DNA from: Trichosporon coremiiforme | Taxonomy: Eukaryota > Basidiomycota > Tremellomycetes > Trichosporonales > Trichosporonaceae | Reading direction: 5' to 3' | DNA: 64,000 nucleotides | NCBI GenBank assembly: GCA_039545355.1 | Contig: BCJJ01000010.1 | Location: 918,889-982,888 of the forward strand | Shown: positions 11,864 through 23,105 of the stretch, in pieces | How the letters are laid out: every line of letters begins with the position of its first letter | Position numbering within the stretch: the stretch's first letter is position 1 | The notes under the pieces: generated by a model | Told to the model about the DNA's origin: nothing | Database searches by the model: none | Seen by the model: the letters and a program-made list of their open reading frames with translations, nothing else | Program-made: the position numbers and the translations under genes

Positions 11864-11960
11864 AGATCGCATGAGTGAGTCCGCCGAGCCGGCGCTTGTT
11901 TGTACCTGGCTGCATTTCACTCCTTTCACACATTGACACTGCCCCTCCAGTCACACCGCG

Positions 11961-12005
11961 CACACCGCCGACACACCGCCGACACACCGCCGACACACCG
12001 CCGAC
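11961..12005. repeat. 11-bp tandem repeat CACACCGCCGA, 4 copies
   Basis: Four exact adjacent copies of CACACCGCCGA within 250 bp upstream of the RING-protein ATG. Confidence 0.95.
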
Positions 12006-12212
12006 CGACTGTCGGCGAGTGCCCTCTTTCCTCATCTCCACCGCGTACCTTCATTCGTATCTCTCAACCAGACCCAGCTCGCAACCCCGTTCATCTTACT
12101 ACCCCGCCCCACCCCGCATCGCGCTCCGTCCATGCCGCCGCGACCCGAAGCGAACCTCGTGCATGTGTAACCACCGCCGTCGTCCGCCCCCGACTGCGCA
12201 CACGCACAACAC

Positions 12213-14663
12213 ATGAGCTTCCAAGGCCAGGGCGCCAACAGCGGCGGGGGTCAAGGGCGCCCCGGCCCTAGTCTTAACAGTGAGTTGTGCTTGTTGCCGG
12301 CTGCTGCGCGGAACAGCTCCGTGGATCCGTCGCCTTGGCAGCTCCACCTACGCGTTGGTCTGGAGCGGGTCCGTCCGCAGCTCATGACTCCGTCACCGAT
12401 CACCACACCGCTCGCCAGCGACTTCCTCCACCCGGAGATCTTCCCGGCTGTTCCCCAAGCAGCTTTGTGGGCTACTCGCTCCGCTCAGCTGTCAGCTGCC
12501 AAGTCTTCGCTGACCTCAGATCCAAATCCACGGAAAGCCCGCAAGAAGAAGGCAGCCCGCCAGCCGGCCGCGCCGTATCTCGCCGTCGCGCCCCCGTCGC
12601 TTGGTTCCCCCGCGCCGCCTGAGCCGAGTCGCGGTGGCCTGATCCTGCCCTCGGACTATGTGCGGAGCTCACCAGCCCCATCCTTCGGGGGTCGGAGCGG
12701 GCACTACGCCTCTGGTTTACTCTCGCCGCCGGCGGTCCGCGCATCGCCCTCTCCTGCCCCTAGGGGGGGCCACAATGTCGCCTCACGTAACCGGCAGTAC
12801 GCAGCCAACCTCGTCGCCCCGCCTAGCTTAATGCCTGGTGGACGGCCGAGTAGCCCGCTCTCGAACCGGCCGCCGCTGCACACCAACAACAGCTCCGGGC
12901 GCTCCGTGCCCCGCCTCCATGAACTCGCTATCGAGGGCAGCGCGGCGCAACATCCTAGGCCGGAGAGCCCGCTGTCGGATAACGCCCAGCCTCAGCCGCA
13001 GCGAAGAAGACGGAGACGGAGAGTCATCGAGGCGTCGCCGACGTCGCCGCGCCAGGTGACTTCGCACGAGGAGGGTAGAGCTATGGTGCGGCGGAGCGAG
13101 AGTGTGCGAAGAAGAAACGTTTGGGAAGGTGAGCTGCCATTCCGGACATGAACTGACGTACAGATCCCCAGCTCGAGATCCCCGATGCGGCCGACCCGCC
13201 GCCGCCATTCCCGTTCCACTCGCCGTCGAACGCGCGTCTTCCTCCCCGCTTTGATACCGAAGGCGCCTCCCCACCGCAGCCAATACCCAGTTCTCCTCCG
13301 CCATCATTCGAAGTCGCGATCGCACAGGGCGCGAGTCCCCGCCCGCCTACGCCACCAACCGTTGATGACGAGCCGGAACGCCCACAGCTGCGCCGCCCCG
13401 GAAGCAGTGGCTCGAATCCCGCCAGCTTTAACACTGCTCCAGGCTCGCCGGCCACGTCTGACGAGTCGTGCGAGGAAGAGGAGGAGGACGTGCGCATAGA
13501 CCGGAGGATGTGGCAGGCCGACATCGACGCGGGGTACTCCCTCGAGGAGCGTGTACGCCGCGAAGAGGCACGAAGAGCCGCGCGAGCGCTCGGACTGCCC
13601 GTCGGCGAGCTCCAGCACACCACCGCCCAGGACCCGCAACCGACCAGCCGCGCGCCGTCACGGCAGGAGAATGTTGCTTCCTCGGCTCACTCGCGGCAGG
13701 CCAGCGTCGCCACAGCGACCCATTCGCGACACGGCAGCGCCGCCACAGCTCGCACGCACTCGCGGCAAAGCTCAACGGCGCCGGCACGGGCACACACGAC
13801 GCACGCGCGGCACGCGAGCGAGACGCGCCCCGACTCGCGGAACGGCCGATCGCGCCGCGCATCAACTGAGCACTCGACACGGGACGAGCGACACGAGACG
13901 ATGGAGATCCTGGGCCGGTCGAGCCAGGAATCAGTCCGGGATTCGGACTGGCGCGATGCGCGCTCCGAGGTCGGGTCGATCCGCTCGGTTCAGTCGGCGC
14001 AGGGCTTGCGCGCCATGTCGTCGCAGGACCTTCGCGCTGTCGCTGCGGCGCACGCGGCGTCGCACAGCCGGCATCCCAGCCGCGAGGCGCGCCGCGAGTC
14101 GCACTCTCGACAGGGGAGCGAGGTCCATAGCGACAACCACGAGCGGCAGGGCAGCGTGCAGGCCGGCAAGAGGCAAGCGAGCAGACAGAACAGCCACGAA
14201 CATAGTCGCCAGAATAGCGCCCAGTCTATCTTCGCCTCTGATGAGAGTTCGCCGATCGGTCTTGATTCTGCGATAACACCGCCAGCGAACCGGATACGGA
14301 CTGAGTCCCCGACGCCGGGACCGAGTACTCGGCGGACCGAGAGCCCGACGCCGAAGCACAAGGCGAAGCGCCCCGACACACGTCCCGATACCCGCCCCGA
14401 ACCCGAGGTCGAGCAGCCAGAGAGGGTCCAGCCTCAGCGCACCAAGTCGACAGAGACGGACCCAGGTACGAAAGCGGCCATCCTCGCCGCGCTCGAGGGC
14501 GAGACGAAGCAGGTTCGCTCTATGCCCAAAACCGCCAAGGTGTTGGGGACGAAGGGCGAGCACACTCTGTTTGCGCTCGAGGCGGAGCCAGGCGTCGTGT
14601 TCCAGCTCGTGCAGAGTCCGACCTCACCGAATGGCGCCGGTCACACCGCCTCTCAGTCTCGGA

Positions 14664-14710
<47 letters not shown>

Positions 14711-17700
14711 GGCGACGACGACGACGAGGGCGACGACGACGAGCCGACCTCGCTCGCCGCATTCGCCAAGGGCCGCTGCACGCAGCGCGCCGACAAGACT
14801 CTGAGCGTCCAGGCCGTTAAGAACGAGCCGATCACGCGCAACTTGAAGTACTCTAAGAGCGTCAGCGCGTTGAACAGGAGTACAAGCCCGATGCCGCCAG
14901 CAGGCGAGGCGCCACCACTCCCGCCCCGTCCCCCCGCGGACTGGGTTAACCCGTTTGCCTCTTTCAGCGCCGCGTCCCCGCCGGCACTCCAGCCTGCTCA
15001 GTCGCCACCACCCGCTCAGTCGCCAGTCCGGCCGCCGCCGCAGGCCAAGTCGCCTCCCCTGGCACGATCTCCTCCCCAGTCCCAGCCCCCGCAACTCGCT
15101 ACCCTGGCCAAGGCGACGTCTCCTCCACCTCAGCCCCAGCCCGCGGAACTGATCTCCACCCCGCAGCCCGTCAGGCAGAATTCGGCCCCGCTGCCCTCGT
15201 CGCAGCCAAGCTCGGCTACAGTGACTACTTCTCAAGCCACTCCGCAGTCCACGTCCCAGCCCTCCTCCCAGGGCCCCACGCCGCAGCGCTCGACGACCAC
15301 AACTCCACAAGCAGGGCGGTCGCGCACATCCTCCGCACAGCGTCGGAAACCGCGCACCTCTCCCTCGCCGACGCACGCGCACGCGGTGCAGAAGCGCGGC
15401 TCCACACCCTCGCTCCGTCCCAAGGCGAAGAACTCGATCAGCTCCGCCTCCCTTCCCACCATTCCGAGTGGACACCCCCTCTCGCCGAACGCCGAGCCCC
15501 GCGACCCCGAAAAGTGGTACGACGAGGACCCCGAGATCGAGTCGCGTCGTACACTGACTTCCGTGACCGCTCCGCCGCCACTGTTCGCCGATCCGGAGCC
15601 GGAACCTCCCCGGCCACCCTCGCCTCCGCAGACCGAGCTTGAGGACCTGTCTGCTCCAGGACCTCTGTTCGAGAAAGTCCCGAGGCGCCCATCAATGGGA
15701 AGCAGGCAGGGCAGCCTCGAACCGCCCGCGCCTCTGTTCAGTGACCAGTGGAGCTTCCTCTCGCGCGGCTCCGATCCCAGCCTGCACAAAGAAGAGCCGA
15801 GCCGGTCCTACATCAGTGGATCTTCTATCTGTGCCAACTCCAAGTCGCCTCAACCGCAACGCGCCGACTCCCCCGACGTCATCCGTCTGGGGCTCGACAA
15901 GACGCACGAAGCGGAGGACTCGGCAGTCGAAGATGAGCCAGTCAGGCCCGACGAGATGCCGAGTCGGTCCTACGCCCACCGCCATTCCAGTGGAGACATG
16001 CGGCCTACGCTCTCTGTCGCTGGAAACGATGTCGGCGCGGGAATGGGACGGAGGAGCGCATCGTTCACGGACAAGACGGAGGCGAGTCGTGCCGCGGAAC
16101 TCAAGGCACCGGAGAAGAGACAGAAGGGCATGTCGCCGAACCGCGAGGCGGCTATGAAACGGCGAGAGTTACTGGCTGAGCCGAGTAGGCTGACTCTTGA
16201 GCCTGCGCCAGAGGCGCTGGAGGAGAGTGAGACGGAGGGACGGGGTAGGGACACCGAGCCTGCCGAGGAGAAGACACTAGCTGGCGATAAGGACGCTGTC
16301 GGTACCGAGGAGCTGTCTGCCGCTACGAAGGCGGCGCTGGAGGCCCCTGTCGCGGACAAGAGCATGGCCAACGAGCCTGCAGCCAAGAAGCCGGCCAAGA
16401 CGCAACCCTTGTTCAGACAGCCGGATCCCGAGCCTGCAGTTAAACAGTCCGAGCTCAAGACAGAGATTAAGCCGGGGGCCAAATCCGAGCCCAAGCCGGA
16501 AACCAAGCCTGAGCCCAAGTCCGAGACTAAGCCCGAGACCCAGCTCAAAACCAAGCCCGAGACCAAGCCCGAGACCAAGCCCGATACCAAGGTTGAGACT
16601 GCGCTCGAGTCCAAGGAAGACAAACCGCCCACTCCGCCGGCTAAGGACAGACCGATCCCTCCGCCCATCACCGTCCCTACCTCAAAGAGCAAGGAGAAGG
16701 AGAGCGACAGCCCCGTCTCGCCGCAAATCCGCCATCTGCTCGAGGAAAACTCGGCGCTGCTCAACTTCCTCGAGGGCCCGCGCATGTTCCCCCAGTCTGA
16801 TCCCAAGCCTCTCCCTGTCAAGCAGACTACCCCCGAGAAGCCGGCGACCAAGTGGGAGCCGCAGCCTCAGCCTCCGCAGTCGGTGTTCAACGCGCGCCCC
16901 GAAGCTTTTGCCAACACGACACCGCCCAAGCCCAAGTCGCAAGTCGGCACGTACACCGTCCCTCCCTCGAGCGGATACATGGGCAAGCCCCTCGTCCCCG
17001 ATAGGAGCTACGACAGTCCGCCCCCAGTGCCCGCTAAGGACGGGCAGCCGAGCACGCGGCCGCAGCCCACGCGCAAGACGACAGCAGGCAGCGACCTGAT
17101 CCAGCTCACGCCGCCAATGACGCCGCAAGCCCTCCCCCCGTCCCAGCAGCAGCGACCATCCTGGCAGCGCATTACGAGCGTGGAGGAGCTCGAGACAGCG
17201 CGTCCCTCGCCCGTGAACGCGCTCGGACGGACACCCGTCGCGGAGAGGATCCGCATGAACCTCGACCGCGCGAGGGCCAATATTGATGAGATCGCGCCGC
17301 CTAAGGCAAAGTCGCCCGAACCGATTCCGCCGGTCGCCGCCCTCCGACCCTCCGAGTCCAAGACTTCGCTTAACAGGGTGCAGCCGGAGTCATCATCAAT
17401 TCGCGCCTCCGAGACCCAGGCTTCGCTCAACCGTGTCCGTTCGCCCGAGACTGCCCATTTGCGTCCATCCGGGTCGCAAGCGTCGCTCGGACGTGTTCGC
17501 TCGCCCGAGACTACCCCGCTGCGTCCCTCCGAGTCCAAGTCTTCGCTGAGCAAGGTGCAGCCTGAATCAGCCAAGACATTGCTTGACAAGACGCGCTCCG
17601 CCTCGATCGTGTCGCTCGACAAGCACGCCGACATCGCTCGGGCCGACGCTCCCTCGGTCTCCTCGATCCGCTCACCTGTCGAGTCGTCCGGCTCCCGCTC

Positions 17701-19639
17701 CAGCCTGCGTCCCGAGGATCGCAACCGTACGCCCAACTCTCCCATAGACGGGATCGACCTGACGACGTTCCCCTCGCCGCCGTCTGGTCCCGGGCCTGCT
17801 GCTTCGGGTTCCTCGGACCGCCGCCTACTCAGCTCCGGGACGCCCGCGGTTGAGCGCTTCCGTTCCAACGAACGTCCGTTCAGCGACAACATCAGTGTCA
17901 AAGGCATGCCTGAGACGCCTGCCGAGAGGGCCATCTTCGCCTCAGGCGCTGAGGCTAAGCCTGCACCGGAGATCCGGTCCGGTTTCGTGCCCCTCCGGCC
18001 GAAGGCTCCCCTTACCAAGCCCGAGGAGACTAAATCTGCTGCTCCGGAGACCAAGCCTGCCGAGCTCAAGGGGACCGATGCGGTCACGCCTCGCTCCCGT
18101 GTCCCTCCCCCGATCCCGCCGAAGCGCAAGTCGCTTGACGCCAAGCGTCTGTCACAGCTCTCCGCGGCGTCTGTGTCCGAGACCGAGTCCCCGGCTCAGA
18201 CCCCGCCACCTCGCCGACCCGCGCCACCCCCGCCTCAACCACGCCGTGCCCCGCCCCCTCTGCCACCCCGCAATAGGCTCAGCCTCTCAGATGAGGAGCC
18301 GTCGCTCGCAGCTCTCGCCCGCGCAGCGGGACTGGCAGAGGACAGCCTGACACCAGAAGCGCAAGCGCGCGCCGTCGCTGAAGCACAAGCGCAAGCTCAA
18401 GCCGAAGCGGAGAGCTTACAGTTAGCCCAAGCTCTTTCCAGGGCCGACGCCTCGCCGCCGGCCACCGAGACACCGTCTCCCGCCCGCTCGCCCTCGAGCG
18501 GCTTCGCCTCGCTGGCAAGGACGAGGAGCGGCAAACCCCGCGGTCTTCGAGGTCCGCGCGGCGCACCCCCTCCCGTTCCGCAGAGACCGTGGCGCGTCCC
18601 CGGCTCGACGCCGACGCCGGGAGAGACACCGCAGCATAGCCGTAACGTGTCCATTGTTACTCAGGCGACGACAGGCGCGGAGGGCCACAGCCGCACGACG
18701 ACCGCCGCGACTAATGAGGGGCAGCACAACCGGAACGTCTCCGCTGCCTCTGCAGCCATGTTTGACCCGCTCACACAACCTCAATCGTCGGCCCAGGCTG
18801 CCGCGGCTGCGCAGGCGGCCTCGACATCGCACTCGCATGCGACCTCGACATCTCAGTCGCGGCCGACCGAAGCAACGCACAGCCGCAACACTTCCAGCAT
18901 TACTGCCTTTTCGCCCGAGCACTCGCGCAACACGTCCTTCGCCTCCGTTGAGCGGGCGGGCACGCCCTCGCGCGACCTGCGCCGGGACGTACTCCGCGGG
19001 TCAGCGGACAACCTCTACCTGCGCGCGGAGAGCGGTTCCGACTCCGTCTCGCGCTCGAATTCGGCAGCAGCCATCGAAGGGTTCGACACGACGGTGACCC
19101 CGCCCAGTCTCGTCCAGGCGCACGCGCAGTCGACCTCTGCTGTCCCCACGCAATCTACTTTGGAGGTTCCCCAGACGTCCTCGTCCTCTTCCAACCTCCC
19201 CGCGCGCGCCGCCGGCGAGCGAGGCGATGGTGGCGACGGAGAGAACAGGCAGCAGTACTCGGACCTAACAGACGTGGACATCTACGTCGCGCGTCTGCAG
19301 GGGTCCGGCCGCGAATTCGAGGGTCTGACACACGTCGAGGCATTCCTCGGACCCGCCATTGACCCGGGCGCATCCCGAGAAGCGCTCGAGTCCCTCGTTG
19401 AGTCGAGCGTCTGCGTCGACTCCCGCCGCGTCAATGCCGCAGGCAAGGTAAAACTGAAGATGAGCGTGTTAGGCGCACGAGTCAGCTCATGCCCCGTGTG
19501 CATGTCCCAGTTCAGGGGCGGGGACAGCGTGCTCTGTCTCCCGAATTGTGGGCATGTCGGACACAAGAGCTGTGTGATGGAGTGGATGAAGCGGAGTAGC
19601 GTTTGTATGGTTTGTCGGGCTAGGGTTGGGGACGACTAG
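12213..19639 (+). CDS. Giant disordered RING-H2 protein with HxRxx[S/T] arrays
   Basis: Two exons, 12213-13128 and 13164-19639, are joined through a 35-nt intron (GTGAGC to ACTGACGTACAG) and encode 2463 residues. The only folded domain I recognise is a C-terminal RING-H2 (about 2415-2456): C-x2-C, C-x-H-x2-H-x2-C and C-x2-C, typical of E3 ubiquitin ligases. The rest is Ser/Pro/Arg/Glu-rich and looks disordered. Visible blocks are 13 HxRxx[S/T] sites in two clusters (about 481-657 and near 2140-2245), an Asp/Glu tract (14664-14748), Pro-rich PPxP stretches, a Lys-Pro-Glu-Thr repeat (16489-16600) and four copies of a RPSESKxSLxRV-type repeat (17340-17560). Pro-rich and arginine-directed kinase motifs suggest a signalling-regulated scaffold or ligase. 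A GTGAGT at 12281 could start a further small intron, but the frame is open without it. RING is certain; substrate unknown. Confidence 0.85.
14664..14748 (+). repeat. GAC-triplet tract coding for poly-Asp/Glu
   Basis: An almost pure run of GAC codons inside the RING-protein gene encodes about 24 Asp with a few Glu and Gly. Triplet tracts of this kind are prone to length change without frame loss. Confidence 0.95.
17340..17560 (+). repeat. Four-copy coding repeat (about 19 residues) in the RING protein
   Basis: Four successive units follow the pattern R-[PA]-S-[EG]-[ST]-[KQ]-[TAS]-S-L-[NGS]-[RK]-V-[RQ]-[SP]-[PE]-[ES]. Codons differ between copies, so the protein pattern is kept while the DNA has drifted. 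Confidence 0.8.
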
Positions 19640-20079
19640 ATGGCGAGGCGGCATCGGCATGTCTCACACTCGAACACCATGGCAAGCCGTTATCATACGC
19701 GAATACCCAAGACGATCCCAGATCAAGAGCGCGGCCGATGACGGGAGTTAAAGGCGGGGGTGTGAGTGAAGGAAAAAGGTGGAAGGAGGGGAGAAGGGAG
19801 GAAGAACAAGCAATCTGTAACACCACATCGCGTACCATCACCGTCAACACCTTGAAAGTCTATAGCTTTAACTGTATAACATGCCGATTCTATCTTTGAC
19901 ATCTTGACCTGGCTCCTGGGCGATGGAGACTGACTGACTGGGATTGACTTGGTCACTTACGTCCACTTGTTTCCCTCTTCGACGGTATCGACGTTGCTGC
20001 CAACTGCAAATGAAGGCGACGAGCACAAATGTAAGAATGCCTAAAAGTACATGACAATGCGAATGATCTATGATGCAAT
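19640..20079. other. Intergenic between convergent genes
   Basis: A 440-bp gap separates the stops of the RING-protein gene (plus) and the LRR gene (minus). It is expected to hold both polyadenylation regions. A short minus-strand frame with a hydrophobic stretch overlaps the LRR 3' end and is not supported as a gene. Confidence 0.6.
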
Positions 20080-21950
20080 CTACCAACCACCAACGCCGAG
20101 CCCCGACCCCGAGTCACTCTTAAGCACAGCAGCGAGGTCGACGCCACCGTCGTCCTTCTTCTTCTTCTCCTTCGGCTTGACGTCGACGACACCAACGACG
20201 GCCGTCTCGCTCCTAGACGGCTTGGAAGCCTTAGCCATCGTCGGGTCCGCGACGACGGCGGCAATCTGCGCCTGGTCCGGTCCCTTCTTCTTCGGCTTGC
20301 CCTTGTCCTTCTTGCTCTCGGGCTTGGGCGTAGGTTTGGCGGAGGCGGCGGCCTTGGGAGCGTCGCGCAGCTTCTTGACCGGCCGCTCGGGCTCGGCCGC
20401 AGGTTCCGGCTCGGCAGCCTTCCTGGTGCGTTTCCGCTTCCGCTTCTTCTTCCCTCCCTCGGCGTCCTCGGCGTCGTCCTCGGGCTCGTCGGGCTCGTCG
20501 ACGTCCATCTCGGCCTGAGCGCGCTCCATGCGTTCCCTGATCCGGCGCGTCTCCTCATCCTCCTCCTCGTCGTCATCCTTGGACTTGCGCTCCTTCTTTG
20601 GCCGTCCCTTGTCCTCCTCCTCATCGTCCCCAGCACCCCAAGTACGCATCTTCCTTGCGCTCGAGTCCACGTTCGCACCAGTGGGTTTCCGCTTCCCCTC
20701 AGCGCGCTCACGCTGCTTCCGTTCCCGCTTCGTCTCCGGCTGCATGCCCGCGCGCTTGCGCTCGACGAGGCGCTTCGTGTCGATGATCTGGATCTTGGGC
20801 AGCTGCGACGAGTCCTGCAGCTGCGACGCGTAGTTCTCCGCCTCGAGGCACAGGGGGTTGGCCGAGAGTGTGAGGCTGCGGAGGTGAGGGAACTTGGCCC
20901 CGCCGACGGCAGACTTGCCGAGGAACACCTTCTGGATCGCACTCAGGGGGAGAGAGCAGTTGCCCACGTCCAGGACTTCGAGACCGTCACCCGTAACGTC
21001 CTTCTTGCCCACAAGCGAGAGTGAGCCGGTGCCCCAGGTCGAGAGATGGGAGGGCAGAGAAGTGAGACGAGGAAGGTTGTTCGCGCGCACGTCACGCAGC
21101 AAAGGGAGAGAGGTGAGATCGGGGAATCCCTCGGCCGTGAAGCGTGGGCAGTGCGAGAGAGTCAGCTTCGCGAGATGCTTCAGCTCGGCAAGCTCTTGCG
21201 GCAGCGAAGTGAGGTTCGGCGAGTGGCTGATGACTGTTTGTTAGCTACCAGGAAACGAAGATAGGGAAGAGTGGAAGAGTCAGATAAGTTGTGAAAAGTA
21301 GTCTCTGTGCCCTCCCTCTTGGGGAAGACTCGAAGTGAGCTGAGTTATGATTATCATCATCTAGATGAAGTGTGGATGTGACACTTACTGAGCGAGTTCA
21401 CGAGCTTCCATCCCCCCACAGCCGAACTCAGCGTCGTCCGTTCGTTTCCGACAGCGACGAGCGCCTTGAGGTTCGCTAGAAGTCCAAGCTCCGCCGGCAG
21501 CTCCTTCAGCCCACACCCGCTGATGTTGAGCACGGCGAGGTTCTCGAGCCCGCCGACCGTGTCCCATCCTTCCTCGATGGGGCAGTTCTTCAGACTGAGC
21601 CACGTCGTTGACGCCGGGAGCCAGCTCACATCGGAGCACCCGCTGCCCTCGAGGTCGATACGCGTCACGCCCTCGAGCCGTTCCGGCGGCGGCGGGATCG
21701 CGAACTGCTCCTGGGAGTAGATCAGGGCATGTGCCGTGCGCACCGCCTTCGCCTTGAAGCGGTTGGGGTCGTTGGGGTCGACGCGGTTCTGCTTCACTGG
21801 CCGGGGTTTCTTCTCTTTGCGCTCCTTCTGCGGCCTGTCCCCTTTCGGCTTAGTGCCAAGCAGGAGGTCGAGCTTAGACGATGAGGCGGCAGCGGCCGCC
21901 TTCGCCTCCTTCTCGGCGCGCTTCTTGCTTCGCGCAGCGCCGCGGTCCAT
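20080..21950 (-). CDS. Leucine-rich-repeat protein with Lys/Glu-rich tail
   Basis: Exons 21950-21389 and 21233-20080 join in phase (GTAAGT donor, CTAACAAACAG acceptor) to 571 residues. The N-terminus is Lys/Ala-rich (KKRAEKEAKAAAAASSSK). Residues about 85-310 hold short LRRs of the LxxLxxLxLSxN kind, for example LAVLNISGCGLKELPAELG, LTSLPQELAELKHLAKL and LRSLTLSANPLC. From about 330 to the end the chain is almost all Lys, Glu, Asp and Arg, with patches such as KKKRKRKRTRK that look like nuclear or nucleolar signals. This suggests a nuclear RNA- or protein-binding scaffold, but I cannot assign a family member. Its ATG is 209 bp from that of bL9m on the other strand, so the two probably share a promoter. 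Confidence 0.8.
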
Positions 21951-22159
21951 GGTCGTGCAGTGAATGGACGAAAGTTGAGATGGGAGCGAGCGGCAGAGAG
22001 AATATTTCGCCCAGGCCAGTGACTGACCTCATCTGAACGAACTTTTGGAGATCACGTGACCCAAACTCGGCTGCACGACGACGGCGGCACCCTGAGGAAA
22101 AGTCCAACCGCACTCTTTCACTCCCCGACTCCGACCTAGACCCGTCACCGACAGCAACC

Positions 22160-23105
22160 ATGATGCTCGCGTCGACCTCCCGGACAGCCCTCCGCAGGGC
22201 CGGAACCTCCGCCTTCTCGGTGCGCATCCCCCGACAAGCTCTGGAGCCGGCGCCGACTTTTTCCGCCGACCCCCGAAGCTAATTGCAAGTGGACGCAGCT
22301 GACATCAGACGTCCGCCGTCGCGGCGAGCCGCAGCAGGCGAGAGCCCATCGTCGTCGAGCTCCTGACCGAGGTCCCCGGACTGGGACAACAGTGTGCGTA
22401 TTGGCGCTCCAACGGACTCCGGAGCTAGCTCTCTGTGGCAGGTGTCTCCTTCCGATCGACCATCCTGCCCTGTTGTTGTGACTTGGGCGTTCGACGGAGC
22501 TGCAGCTGTCTCATGTGGACGAAGAGCTGACCAACAGTCGACCGCGTCGAGGTTGCCCCCGGACGTATGCGCAACGTTCTTGCGCCGACCCGCCAGGCCC
22601 GCTACATTCCGTGGAAGCGTGCGTCGCAGCGCGCTACGCCGTTCATCGCTGAGCCTGTGAGTACAACCTCGAATGCTAGCTGTGGTTCTCGTCAAGTAGC
22701 TGACAACAGGCGCGCCCCGACCCAAGTGACCAGGACGCTCTCGAGCACCCCGCTGTTCTTGCTGCTCGCGCGCGTGCCGCCGCTGCGGCTCGTGCCACGA
22801 ACGTCGGCGAGACGCCGACGGAGATGCTGTCGAAGCTCCTTACGCTGCCGACGCAGCTGACGTTTGCGCGCCGCACGATCTCGCCGGAGACGCCGGCTCT
22901 GCACGGTTCGCTCACGCTCTCGGACGTCGCGGACCACATTGCGCAGCTCCAGGGCCTGACGGGGAACGACGTCGAGGTCAACTGGGTCGGACACGAGGCC
23001 AGCGAGCGTATGAAGGAGGTCGGCAGCTGGGAAGCCAGCGTCGCGATCAAGGGGTACGGAGGCGAGAGCGTCAATGTCGAGGTCGAGGTTGTTCGTCAGG
23101 AGTAG
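22160..23105 (+). CDS. MRPL50: Mitochondrial large-subunit ribosomal protein bL9m
   Basis: Four exons (22160-22219, 22309-22393, 22538-22656, 22710-23105) join in phase to 219 residues. Residues 1-35 (MMLASTSRTALRRAGTSAFS and following) are Arg/Ser/Ala-rich without acids, a mitochondrial presequence. IVVELLTEVPGLGQ and VEVAPGRMRNVLAP match the bacterial L9 N-domain pattern (VxLLxDVxGLGKKGDxVxVxxGYARNxLxP). The C-terminal part LHGSLTLSDVADHI and MKEVGSWEASVAI followed by VNVEVEVV match the L9 C-domain (LFGSVTxxDIAxxI, IKxLGxYxVxVxLH). Introns 1-3 end in CTGACATCAG, CTGACCAACAG and CTGACAACAG. None of the first three exons reads through on its own, so the gene is visible only after splicing. 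The 5' end lies 209 bp from the LRR-protein ATG on the opposite strand. Confidence 0.88.

Larger units (their letters stand above)
10884..12212. other. Intergenic 1.3 kb with clustered short tandem repeats
   Basis: This gap lies between two plus-strand genes. No coding frame has the local codon bias. It carries five separate short tandem repeats (listed individually) and the promoter of the RING-protein gene in its last few hundred bases, which are C-rich as expected for a leader. Confidence 0.6.

Noticed and set aside
12281..12317. 37-nt intron near the start of the RING-protein gene
   Set aside because: The donor is good (GTGAGT), but there is no CTRAC branch and removal would shift the open frame.
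19868..20086. 72-codon minus-strand frame with one hydrophobic segment
   Set aside because: Overlaps the LRR gene 3' end; a single hydrophobic run in a short frame is weak evidence.
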